Part shown: positions 48,927 to 59,464 of the stretch, piece after piece
Numbering within the stretch: the first letter of the stretch is position 1
Layout: each line of letters starts with the position of its first letter
NCBI RefSeq assembly: GCF_018320785.1
Contig: NC_054867.1
Coordinates: forward strand, 22,943,855 to 23,007,854
Direction of reading: 5' to 3'
Length of the DNA stretch: 64,000 nucleotides
Source of the DNA: Cheilinus undulatus
Taxonomy: Eukaryota; Chordata; Actinopteri; Labriformes; Labridae
Notes under the pieces: model-generated
Seen by the model: only the letters and a program-made list of their open reading frames with translations
What the model was told of the DNA's origin: nothing
Database searches by the model: none
Program-made: the position numbers and the translations under genes

Positions 48927-51640
48927 CTGTTAGAGAGAAGAGAGGGATATAAGAAAACGTATTACAACGATGTTTTAGCACGTTTGAGGCCTTGTCAGAT
49001 TTAGAGGGTAATTCAATGAGACGGGGGGCATTTTTTACAGCGTGTCCAGAGCAGAATACCTCACACTGCATGTGATCACAGGGATATTGTTGTAGGAAAC
49101 ATTAAGAATGGCAGAATCACGGGAGCCTCCTAAAAAGCTTTAAATCAAATCAGAGAGGGAGCTGAAGAAATATACCATTCCACACAGGTGACTAAATTAA
49201 ATCACACTTAAAAGCCTTGATCACGAGACAGATGATGAGTAGAGCAATTTTGACCAAATAAGGTTTAAAAGACGAGGATTGACACTTATCTGCTCCACTC
49301 CCTATTCCCAGTCTAAACTTGCCCTTTTGGCTAAGACTGAAATAATGAACAGGTACATTAACCACACAGACAGAAGCCGGAGAGAAAGCACTTAGACAAA
49401 TCTGTCTAGTAAGGGAGATAAACAACCCTGGCTGACTTGATTTTTGCTGCTTGATTTCATACTTCAGACAGACAGACAGAGTCTGACACTGATGGCTGCA
49501 CTGCTTGAATGTTTGATTTTTGCACAGCTAAGATCCTTAGTAACAAAGCATAATATACACAAATAAAAATATAAAGCTGCACTCCTTACAAAGGGAACTT
49601 TCATGTGTGCTGGGCTCACCTAAGTCCAGCACCCAGCATACAAAGCAAATTTCATTTGACCACAAACACTTTAGTCGAACATCTCCCTGTCTGCTTGTCA
49701 TGACCAGGAGATCCTCTCATGCACTTATCTGGTCAATGAAAACAGTTCAGACTACAGGGGAAAGCAGATATGTGACAGTCAGTGAGCAGGAATTCTTCCA
49801 CTGATGTAAACAGTGTACTAAAAGAGATCAAGTTAATAGGCTGCATGACTTTACAGGACTCTGTTTATATCATTCATCAAAAAGGCAAGAGAATATAAAA
49901 ACAAAACAGAAAAAGACAGACCTGATGCAGAAAAATGATATATAAGAAAATCCAAAACTTCTCAGTCCCCTATAAATAGTTCAAAGAGCCTCTGATGTCT
50001 TCCACCATGAATCCACAGAAATCCCATAATGGCACGTACATATTAAAGGCTGAGTGTGACGCTGGGCCACTTAAACCTATAATCAAAGCAGGGAATTTTT
50101 TGTGGCTACTACTTGATCCCTTAAACAGATGCTTTATTTGATACCATAGTGTAAAAACAGTGGAAAGCTGACGGAACTGCAACAAGACCAAAGAGAAGGA
50201 TCAGTTAAGAGAAGAACAGACTGTTTTTATAGACTAAAAGAAAAATAAGTTGTTTTCTGTTGGAAAATTGACTTACTGTATATGTAGATGGAGTAATTTG
50301 AATCTTTTTGAATGTGGTGCTGAATGATCTTTTTGGCATTTTAGATGCTTTGCTTACAACTATCCAATCAGGATACCCTTTGGCAATAATTGTCTAGCTT
50401 TGTCTCATAGAAACCTCAGTCATTGTGTTAAAAAGCTGCTGCAAAACAAGTGAAAGTCTGCAGAGCAGCAGTGAACAGTAAGAACATCTTCCTAAGAGCC
50501 CTAGTCTTCTGCTAAGTTCACACTGCAGGTAAAAGTGACTCAAATCTGTTTTTTCTTTGCTCATATGTGTGATTTTTTTTCTGACCATGAACACATCACA
50601 AGTCATATTTAATCTGATCTTTTCATATCAGAATCAGGCTACTTTTACATATGGTACCACATTAGATACATATCTGATGTTTTTGGAATTAAACTGCAGT
50701 GGGAACTTACAAACAAAAAAATCAGAATCGAGCAAAAGGTCAGAATTGAGCCATAATGCCTGCAGTGTGAATGTGGCTATACACCACCTGGTAACAACAA
50801 CAATAAACACCAATTCTAAGAGTTAAATGATCACAGTTTCAAGCTTTGACTTCCAAACAGACCTGAGAGGAAACTACAGAACCTGCTGGCTTTTCTATGA
50901 ACTTTTTTTATGCTTCTAGTTCACTTAAGATTACAGTTGAAAATCTAAACAAGTCATCCAGGATTGTGAAAAGCCTTTCAGACGACACGTGAGACCCTGA
51001 AAAGAACACTTAGACAAACCAACTGTTGTTTCTTGTAATCTGCTGCTTATTTTTTCCTAATGAGAATAAAACTCATATGATCACCTATGAAAAAGAGTTA
51101 CTGCACAGAGACTGACTGCAGACTCCTCTCAGATGTTGATTTTGGTTTGTGTTCAGTGTTTTTTTTTTCAGTAAGCAGACTACTGCACTGTATTTGTTGT
51201 TTACTGTTAGCTTATGTGAAGCTCAGGGACCATGCAGACCATTCTAGATAGGTTTAATGAAGGCTTCAGTGAGCCCTGCACAGTTTGAGGTCACCTTTTC
51301 TCAACTAAAAAACCTTGATAACCCATTCTTCTTTCCTTGCTCTGAGAAAAAGTTCTGTCTGCTATTGATGAATTATCTATCACTGATCTTTATTACTTAT
51401 TTATCATTACCTTCAAGCTGACATCCTATATCTGACTTTTTCAAGGGTAGAGACATCAACTCAGTTTTGGATGTCCTGGCTTCAATCCGTCCCAGCTGAG
51501 ATGAAAGACTGAAAATTGCTCCGATGAACACTTCGAGTCACATCCCATCAGGTCACAACAGTGACATTAGCCAAGATGACACCTCAACCACACCCAAGTT
51601 AGACAACAACCAGGGCTTGCACTATCAAATCCAACATACA
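48927..51640. other. Probable upstream dlgap4 intron, nothing recognised
   Basis: The exon at 48926 needs a preceding exon donating one base. I looked on - for SAPAP repeat sequence (HSYLRA-like) and for the short-isoform start and found neither. No other feature. Confidence 0.45.
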
Positions 51641-51647
51641 CTCTTAG

Positions 51648-51900
51648 AAATTCCCTGTTAAAAAACATTAAACAACTGGCAGTAGGGTTGCCAGGAAGTT
51701 ACTGTAAAATTAACAATATATTGCTGTTGCTGAAATTTACAGTTTGCTACTGTTTTTATAAATACAGCAAAAAGCTGTAATCTTAAACCTTAACAGGAAA
51801 ATGCTGTTGAAAGATTAGCAGTTTATTATCGTTTATTTACAGGTATATTGGCAGATTTTTACTGTGATTATAGCAAAATACTACACCTTACTGTGAATTC
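51648..51900. repeat. Possible EnSpm/CACTA-type terminal region
   Basis: Begins CACTCTTAGAAATTCC and carries repeated TACTGTAAAATTAACA, TTTACAGTTTGCTACTG and TACAGCAAAAAGCTG motifs. CACTA-type elements begin CACTN and have such subterminal ACTGTAA repeats. No matching right end was established, although similar motifs occur at 54100-54240. Confidence 0.3.
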
Positions 51901-52326
51901 ATTTTCCTCTAGCAAAACTGACGAAATATTCATTTTTCTAAACCTAGTGATTTGATAAATTACTCCTTGCATGTCATGTTATAAACACCATGTTTTAATG
52001 TGATAAACTATGAAGCTATTATTGTTGCAAAAGTATTTTCAAATTCGTACAAAGATCTGTGCACAAATCCACAAATGCGTGTACAGATACTTGAAAACTG
52101 AACTATCGATGTGATGTCAGAGAAAATAATCAAAATATTAAAACGACTGTTTAGTGCGAAATCTAATGGACTCAAAATGAATATTTCATCAGGCCGGTCT
52201 TTTTGCTCACACATTGAAGCAAATTTTCAAGTCCTATGTATCTCCTGGCCTGAGTGATTAAATTTATGAGCAGTGCATAAAAGTTACCAGCAAAAAAAAA
52301 ACAGGTAATAAGAAATACATTTTCAG

Positions 52327-52405
52327 GACATGGCAAGATTCAAACCCTGGACTTCCTGATTGAGGGACCACAACACTGCCATTCAGCCACTTCATCAACA
52401 CATCC
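52327..52405 (-). repeat. tRNA-like sequence (A and B box) inside the element
   Basis: On - the sequence reads GTGGCTGAATGGC (A-box-like) and, about 35 bases on, AGGGTTTGAATCTTGCC (B-box-like, near GGTTCGANTCC). The acceptor stem does not pair well, so it is a tRNA-derived relic, perhaps from a SINE, and not a working tRNA gene. Confidence 0.45.
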
Positions 52406-52989
52406 ACTTATAGCGTCATGATATAATTTAAATGTCAACACTGGTCGGTGCCATTTAGCGTATCTGTGCAAAAATGACAATCTTTCCCTTCCCCTGTTAT
52501 TAATATAAATATAAATGATACAGACCACTCCATCGATCTTATTGCTAACATCAGTGTCATAACAGGGATTTCTGTTAAATACAACACAATGAACCCCTGT
52601 CTTGTAGAGATGGCAATTCAACCACCGCTGTGATACAATTTTGGAGATAAGGAAGTCATTATTTTCTTCACTCTTTCAATGAAAATATGAATAACAGTAT
52701 AATATGATAACATTTCTCCTCTCACACTGACATTATATTGAGCCGTTACTAAGTCTTAACTGCTGCTTCCTGTGTGATGCCGATGTGATGAGAAAGGCAG
52801 CCTTGCCTGTGAGCCTGCGCTGAGGGCAACAGACCCAACCTTTACGCTTACAGATCTAAGTACATGCTTACGGATCTGAGTACAAATCATGCACGGTACA
52901 AGTGTTGCAAAAGTCACGTGTGTATGACAGCCAATTGAGAGGCAGATTCTGAACCAAAATGAACTAAGTTCACAATTACAAATTGGTCT

Positions 52990-53115
52990 GTATATTTGCA
53001 GATTAGTGCATGCATTTGTGGATCTTTGTACAAATTTGCAAAACTTTGCAAACATTTGCAGATCTTCACATGCATTTGCAGATCTGTACACACATTTGTG
53101 GATTTGTGCACAGAT
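52990..53115. repeat. Short minisatellite of ATTTGCAGATCT units
   Basis: Variants of CATTTGTGGATCTTTGTA and CATTTGCAGATCTGTACA repeat about every 20 bases up to the right terminus, making each end of the host element partly tandem. Confidence 0.6.
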
Positions 53116-53219
53116 CTTTGTACGCATTTACAAATACTTTTGCAATAATAATAGCTCCATAATAAACATAGCCGTTGAAACGGCAACTTAAAATGTCAAG
53201 TCAAATAATAAAACTTCAA

Positions 53220-53558
53220 AGTGTCTTCTCAAATCATGTCTCTTTATTAAAATTGAACATACATACAGGTATGCATTAAGTATCACTGCTGTCATGCCAA
53301 AACCTTCTGCAAAAAGGTCAACTTTTCAAGGTTTAACAAAAACTGGCAAATTTTTAATTTGTTTATATAGTGGGTTTTCAATGACTTTGATGGTTCTTAG
53401 GATCATCAAACTTTCTCATAACATAGAGAATAACTTGAAACTTCAATTCTACTTAAAACACTAAAGTAACAAAACAAAAATAAGTTGGTTTCGGACTGAC
53501 AACAGCAGTCTGCTTCAAGCGTTGCTGTCTAAGAAGATTATAACACAAACAATAAATA
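53220..53558 (-). terminator. Candidate 3' UTR with poly(A) signal
   Basis: AATAAA on - at 53248-53243 (TTTATT on +) lies about 310 bases after the candidate terminal exon, consistent with transcript cleavage near 53.22 kb. Confidence 0.35.
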
Positions 53559-53750
53559 TCAATAAATTTGGTTGTAAAAAACTTGCATCACTATAAACTT
53601 CATTTTCCCATAAGCCACTACAGTACTACATTGATGTCCACAGATCTGGCATGGAAACATCATTAGAGGTACTGTAGGATATCCTGAGCTAGAGACATTT
53701 TTACTGTAGGTCCGTCTGAATTTCCTTGCTGGACAGGAACTGCAAGGGTT
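53559..53750 (-). CDS. Candidate terminal exon of an unknown spliced transcript
   Basis: After a good acceptor (TTATTCCCTTCACAG) the - strand has an open frame of 63 codons (NPCSSCPARKFRRTYSK at the start) to TGA at 53561-53559. It joins in phase 0 to the exon at 53996-54107. Other frames of this block are also open for 16-28 codons, so the frame is not secure. Family not recognised; possibly TE-derived. Confidence 0.3.
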   Translation of the reverse strand, partial: NPCSSCPARKFRRTYSKNVSSSGYPTVPLMMFPCQICGHQCSTVVAYGKMKFIVMQVFYNQIY

Positions 53751-53995
53751 CTGTGAAGGGAATAAACAACATTAGAACAAAAGCAATAATACATTTAATG
53801 AGTTATCTGAATTCAATTTTCAGCAACTGTTAAGATCAAGCTAATGTTAGCTGGCAAAGAATTTACTCACTCTTTGTGCCTGTGGTGTTTGTGCGTCATG
53901 TCAAACTCTAGCTAATGCTAATCTTACAAATGACCTCAAACTTAGTAAGTGATGGTTTTTACCTATTCTAGCTAGCAAAGCAGTAAGGCACTCAC

Positions 53996-54107
53996 CTGTT
54001 TGTTGTTAGGATGGAGTTGGATAACAATGTGATTTCTAACTTCACCCTCCTTCCGAGCATGTTCTCTCACCTTCTTGTTCCCAAAATGCAAAAAATACAA
54101 GAAATTA
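53996..54107 (-). CDS. Candidate internal exon (KKVREHARKEGEVRN...)
   Basis: The only open frame reads NFLYFLHFGNKKVREHARKE and then GEVRNHIVIQLHPNNKQ into a strong donor AACAG|GTGAGT. The acceptor (AAGAAAACAG) is purine-rich and weak. The highly charged, protein-like content argues for real coding ancestry; the family is not recognised. Confidence 0.35.
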
Positions 54108-54469
54108 CTGTTTTCTTTCCTTGAAGCAGTATTACAGTAAAATAATGTTATAAACCGTTATTATGCAGGGTTCTCCTGTATTTAAACATAACAGGATCTT
54201 ACCATTGAAATTTTCTCGTAAATTTACAGCAATTCGTTAGAATGTATGTACACCAAGAGAAGAACGTGGACTCTCATTCTTTTACATTTCCAGTCTTCAG
54301 GGTAAATAATAAACTGCCAATACAAACGTTTCTCCACATCAGACAAATACCAGTGCCTTAGCTAAGTGTACTGCATCAAATGTTTAATATTTAAATATTT
54401 GAAGTCAGTTTGATTAAAAATGCAATCCATGAAATCAATAACAAAAATAGCCTCAGAATCACAAACCCT

Positions 54470-55090
54470 TTATTAATCCCCAGGGAGGAACTCAGTATAG
54501 CATCCCTCATAGCTGAGCAGCACATGCCCTGAGACATTGATTATCCACTAACCTCTGGCCATCAGAAAAAACCTGCTGAGGTAGCTTTAAAATGCCCATG
54601 ATCCCTCTCGTGTCTGAGAAAGATGTTGGGAACAGCGCAATTATCACTGATGCTTCAGTTACGCACTGCACCAGCTTAATCCTGCAGCCCAGAGTGCAGG
54701 ATAGCCGCCACAGAGTGGGAATAAGAGGGCATAGACGTGTGTGTGTGTGTTTGGAGTCCCACACTGCAGTTCTCCTAATGTCCCATCCTGCTTTCGTCAT
54801 TTTGAACAGAATTCCCCCCTTAAGTCTTAATACCACAGAATCTGCTTTACCCTCCAAAACAAGCCCTAAAATCATATCTGACAGCTGCTGTGAGATTAGG
54901 CAGGAGATAAAGTAGCAGAGCTGGATACAATAAATGGTTTGGGTCAATATCATCATCTGATTTTTAGCTATGCACAAATAGATGCTGTGTATGAGCTGAT
55001 GGAGATAAAGAAACTGCAGTCCATGGATGCTATATATACATATTTTTAAACAGTCTTGTCCTTGTACAGTTTCCCCACCCAAAAGCACAA
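54470..55090 (-). repeat. Possible LINE 3' end, antisense
   Basis: On - the segment ends CTCCCTGGGGATTAATAAAG and then GTTTGTGATTCTGAGG, like the GGGGATCAATAAAGT...TTCTGA tails of fish LINEs. A 193-codon open frame runs through it but contains no recognisable polymerase motif. A GT microsatellite lies at about 54737-54750. Confidence 0.35.
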
Positions 55091-55777
55091 CTTGCTTCTA
55101 CTAATAAGTGCTGGCCTAAACATAAAACTTCAGGTTCTTTCACATCAAATTTTATTTATTTCAAACAATTTTAATGTATTTCCTTTCCTACTTAATAACT
55201 ACAAATAAGGAAAAAAATGAATACAAAAAATATAACTTATTTTCTATAACAATTGTCAAAACTCAATGCAACTTCCCTTTTGGGATTAAAGTTTAAGCTG
55301 TGAACTCGTCTTTAAAACTGAATTGTGTAGTTTGAGGGAAGGGTTTTTATTTACATTAACACTCAGGTTTCTGGAATTTTTAATCTGCTGAAGAAACTAA
55401 AATAAAATCCAACATCACAAATATCACAAGAACATTACTTGTTTTTGTATTTGTGATTAACTGTGTAAAAGACGTAAGCACAAAAGACGTAAGCTGTAAG
55501 ATGTCATAATCAAAGTTTCTAACATAAGTCTTAACTTTAGACACTGAATTTTGGGTTTTCATTATCTGTAAGCTATAATCATCAACATTTCAAGAAATAA
55601 AAGCTTGAAATATTTCACTCTATGTGTAATGACTCTATATAATAAGTGGGTTTCACTTTCTGAAAATGAGTGACAAAAAATATTGAACTTTATGATAATA
55701 TTCTAATTTTTTGAGATGTAGCTGTAATCAATGTCCATTCATCATGCACATCCAAACTCCCAGAACAGCCACATCGC
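55091..55777. other. AT-rich, nothing recognised
   Basis: No coding or mobile-element signature seen. Confidence 0.45.
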
Positions 55778-57268
55778 TAGGACTGGGTGGTATTCATTTT
55801 GTAATACTGTCATACTCTCTAGGGGTGGGAGAAAAAATCGATACAGTATAGTATCGCAATATTTTGTCTGGCTATATATCGTATCGTGTCGACCACCAAG
55901 TATCGATTTTTTTTTAACTAATGGAAAAATATGTTTGTCCTGTGAGGTTGACAGAGTGATGGTCATACAGCAGGACAAAGTTGGTACAACCATGGCAGCA
56001 CCAGGGGAAGGACACAAAAGAGATGGAAATGACACGTGAGGTTTGCAAGAAGTGCTACATGAAAATAAAATACTGTGGAAAGACGAAAAACATGAGGGCA
56101 AGACTAATGCTAAATCAGCTAAACAGTTGACAAAATGGTATAGATCGTAATATATGGCAATATATCGTATCCCAGTACTCACTGTATTGCAAAATGTTTA
56201 AAATCGCAATAATATTGAATCGCGACCCAAGTATCGTGATAATATCGTGTCGTGGGGCCACTAGTGATTCCCACCCCTAATATACTCCCCAGATTTTACC
56301 GGGGTATAAGGTATTACCGCCAGGTGTTAAAAAACCCCCAAAAACTCAACACATCCTACAAGCCCCTGTTGGTGTGCACGTGCAAGCATTTCAAGCAGAG
56401 TGCAAACTCTACAGAGCTTGATTTAATTCTTTATTCAGCTAAAAAAACATTCATTTACAGGGCGACGTTTATAGAAGTGCTAGGAGTATATTACAGTGTT
56501 ATAACAAAAGTAGACAGTTACTTCAGGACAGATGTGCCAAATGAGTTACTCTCTTTTTTCTCTCCATCACATAGGGACTCTTTTCCTGATAATATGAGAA
56601 ATAATAATCAACTACTATCAGGTAGGATCTGCGAATGTTAAGTAATGTTCTGTATATTTTACACAACTGGCCTTAAATATTATTCCCCTGTAGCGCAACA
56701 ATGCCGAGATATGTCTCGCCGTGAGTTCCTGTTATAGGAAATTTATAAGTCACAGGCTACTTCAGTATCTAAAATAACCAACAAGCACTGAAAACTTCAT
56801 CTATGTAAAATGAAATGGGGTAAAAATAAGTTTAGAGTTTTTGAAAACCTTCAATGGTTTTAATTGTGCCTGGTGTTGTTGCTCCTGCAGGACGAAGCGC
56901 GTGTGGCTATTAATAAGCTTCATCATTTTATCACAGATCTACACCCAGAAGTAGGTGTTCTTTAACTCATATTGTTGTGGATCACATTACAGCCAGGAGT
57001 TCATTTTTCACAGCGGACTTTAAAGAAGACCAGATCGTGGTTCCATGCAGCGCTGTGCCAGGGCCACTGCGCACAAAGTTTTTATGATCCAGTATGTATG
57101 TGCGCTTTTGACATTTGCCAAGTTGTCCCAGCATCATTAGCAGGAGTTCTTTCATCACTTTTAAAGCACCTTCACACAGAGACAGTGGTGCTGCTGGTAT
57201 TACGCAGCACTGTCTTCATGACTGTAGATAAAGCAAATCCGTGGCTATTACCGTACCGCCCATTCCTA
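55778..57268. mobile_element. TAGGA-terminus hAT-like element (host of a nested one)
   Basis: Left end TAGGACTGGGTGGTATTCA; right end on the other strand TAGGAATGGGCGGTACGGTA. Flanks CACATCGC (55770-55777) and CACACCAC (57269-57276) agree at 6 of 8. Short open frames inside show no transposase motif that I can recognise. Same terminus type as 24066-25061. Confidence 0.55.
55820..56281. mobile_element. Nested element with TAGGGGTGGGA ends
   Basis: Left TAGGGGTGGGAGAAAAAATC and right, other strand, TTAGGGGTGGGAATCACTAG are inverted repeats. The interior is unusually dense in TATCG/CGATA (ATCGTATCGTGTCG, TATCGTATCCC). Candidate 8-bp duplication ATACTCTC / ATACTCCC (7 of 8). It lies 42 bases inside the left end of the host element. 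Confidence 0.7.
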
Positions 57269-57575
57269 CACACCACCAAACATATTATTGCTCAGGCCTA
57301 TGATTAATAATAAAATATTTACATGCCAAAGTAAGATGGTAAAAATTGTAAAAAGGGCCACAAGACAAACTGGTGATGGGAGAGTAAGCGTAAAAGGCTG
57401 GGTATCATTCAGCAGCTACCTTCTGTGGTGGCAGGTCTTACAGAAGGAACATCTGAGGAGCCAAATCTATCAAGATAACTTCAACATAGCTGTTGTATTT
57501 TCTGTATCAAAACTGGCCAGAGTAGATCACACTGACTTTGTTTGTCATGGCCCAACCTTGGCCTACCCATTTTTA

Positions 57576-58791
57576 GGGCCCTATGATTTCCATGTTAACG
57601 GAATCGCGGACGGAATCGCGGAACTGGGCAATAAAAACGGAATTTACAATTTAATGTGGAAAATCGTGGAAATTGAATAAATTTGACTGAAAATGCTCTG
57701 GGTTTAAAAAGAGGAACGTATATCGGGGAATATGTTCCGGGTATCACTAAAGCAGGGCACAACTTGTGCCCCACTTCACAAACACTCACCCGCCCCCTCC
57801 TAAACAATAACAGCGTGTCAAAGCAGCTGCACGAAACACTGGCAAACATCACGTCGCTCAACACGGGGCAGTACAGTGCAACTTTGCTGCACTTTTAAGA
57901 AAACTCATCTGTGCTTCGAGTGATTTTACTTTACCACACCAGAGAGTCATGGAGAGAGAGAGATGTGTCTGAGTGCGAGGCTCACAACTGAAGTCAAAGC
58001 TTGAGGACCTGCTCACCCCTCGGAGGCTTCAAACTCGAGTCGCATAGACTTGAGATTTTATAAATTTAATAATTCCTCCCCTAGATACTGTAGTTCCCTT
58101 TGGTAGCTTAACCAGACAATACGTGTCTTCATTAATGTACGTACGTACCGGTTCAATATGAGGCAAATGGACAGACAGTGAGGATGGAGGGAGATGAGGA
58201 AAGAATCGAGTAGAACAATGCAGCATCAAACTGCATGGACTGTTACAGACTGTGAGAGTAAAGAAAAGTTAAGGTAACAGGTTTTCTTTTAACTATTTAA
58301 CTTTAATGTTACTTTCTTATTAAGTTACTATCACCCTGTGTATGAGAGAACAGAAGGATTTCTTCATTTACATTATAAACATCAGTTAGGACACACTGTG
58401 ATTATTATACACGTGGATGTGTCTTAAAATGTTGCAAATATCTGACTGTTACACTGGTTATATTTATTTTATATCAGGGTTATCCAAACAACGGCTCCTG
58501 GGCCAACTGTGGCCCTTTTTCTATAAATTTAAAGTTATTTCTATTTGATTAGTGAACATTTAACTCATTTACATAAACAAGAGACTCTTTTTTATGGTAA
58601 AATTAGTTCAAAGGTCAAAAAACGGAATTCCAAAAAAAACAAAACAAACAAAAAAAAAAATTAAAAAAAAAAATTAAAACGTAAAAAACGGAATTTGGCA
58701 AAATAAATAAATAAATAAACAAAAAAAAAAAACAAAAAACAAAACAAAAAACAGAATTTGGCAAAAAAATAAAACGGATTTTATAGGGCCC
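57576..58791. mobile_element. Element with GGGCCCTAT ends
   Basis: Left GGGCCCTATGATTTCCATG and right, other strand, GGGCCCTATAAAATCCGTTT are inverted repeats. Repeats of ACGGAATTTGGCAAAA- and CGGAATCGCGGA-type words lie just inside each end. The interior has a CpG-rich stretch (57690-57960) and A-rich low complexity at 58630-58760. No recognisable transposase. Confidence 0.6.
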
Positions 58792-58923
58792 CTCATTTTA
58801 AGACTTACAAAGTGGCAGTTTGTCAGAATTTTGCAGCACGTTTGTCTGCCACTGAAAAGTCTCACAGAGCTAACATAGATGCAGCTTTACAGCCTTATTC
58901 AACTGTTTCCCTAACCTGACACG

Positions 58924-58954
58924 CCAGATGGATGTGTTTCACACATCCATCTGG
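58924..58954. repeat. Perfect 14-bp hairpin, 3-base loop
   Basis: CCAGATGGATGTGT, loop TTC, ACACATCCATCTGG: a perfect stem of 14 pairs. It is preceded by CCTGACACG. A precise symmetrical structure like this is more typical of a mobile-element end or subterminal hairpin than of unique DNA. Confidence 0.8.
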
Positions 58955-59040
58955 GAAAGCTTCAAAAGGAAACGTTTGAGAAAAGGCAGAGGCTTTGAAA
59001 AAAAACTCGGAGGGTGATTGGATGCACATTCTGTCTGTCA

Positions 59041-59161
59041 CATCTCTACGGGCCAATCAGAGCAACAAAACAAGTGACGTAGCCGCTATCAAGCTGCGCA
59101 TGCGCAGCTACTAAGGAATATCCTATGGGAATAATGCGAAACATGGCGATTACAGACATGT
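59041..59161 (+). promoter_or_regulatory. Compact promoter-like module and short first exon
   Basis: In order: CCAAT (59053-59057), a CRE-like TGACGTAG (59075-59082), an NRF1-type TGCGCATGCGCA inside an 18-bp perfect palindrome (59092-59109), then AAACATGGCG (ATG at 59143) and, after 17 coding bases, a consensus donor CAT|GTAAGT (59160). It resembles a housekeeping promoter with a first coding exon. No downstream exon was found, and the surroundings look repetitive. Confidence 0.5.
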
Positions 59162-59439
59162 AAGTACTCGACTTTTGTTGTTTTTGAAAAGAAAACAACT
59201 CACTGCTGTTCTTTGTTCTTCTTTCAACAAAGAAATGTTGTCAAGTTCTGATAAAACTGGTGCTTTAGCAACATCCACACTAATCTCTTCCTCCATAATT
59301 GCACAAGCTCCTGCTGCTGCTTGTTAATGTCACAACTCTGCTGAGCCTGAAAGTACTGCCCCTCATTGCTGATTGGTCCTGTCACTTTCTAACTGGGCCC
59401 AAATGGTTCAGATGGGAGCTTTGCAAGATGGATTCACCA

Positions 59440-59464
59440 GTGAAAAAAAAAAAAAAAAAAAAAA
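59440..59464. repeat. Poly-A run
   Basis: About 22 consecutive A on +. Could be the tail of a retroposed sequence lying to its left; no direct repeats were identified. Confidence 0.6.

Larger units (their letters stand above)
52009..53161. mobile_element. Element with ~80-bp terminal inverted repeats
   Basis: The left 80 bases (from TATGAAGCTATTATTGTTGC) and the reverse complement of the right end (TATGGAGCTATTATTATTGC...) match with only a handful of differences, including TACAAAGATCTGTGCACAAA in both. A candidate 6-bp duplication ATAAAC lies at 52003-52008 and 53162-53167. Internal to the right repeat is a CATTTGCAGATCT-type short tandem array (52990-53110). The interior holds a tRNA-like stretch on -. 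No transposase. Confidence 0.8.

Noticed and set aside
52327..52405. Functional tRNA gene on -
   Set aside because: A and B boxes are visible but the acceptor stem ends do not pair, so only a tRNA-derived relic is supported.
54507..55088. 193-codon open frame on -
   Set aside because: Ends in a LINE-like 3' tail, shows no polymerase or other motif, and covers a GT microsatellite on the other strand.
57683..57898. Short open frame inside the GGGCCCTAT element as a transposase
   Set aside because: No catalytic or zinc-finger motif visible; could equally be non-coding CpG-rich filler.
58924..58954. microRNA precursor
   Set aside because: The stem is only 14 bp with a 3-base loop, too short for a pre-miRNA.
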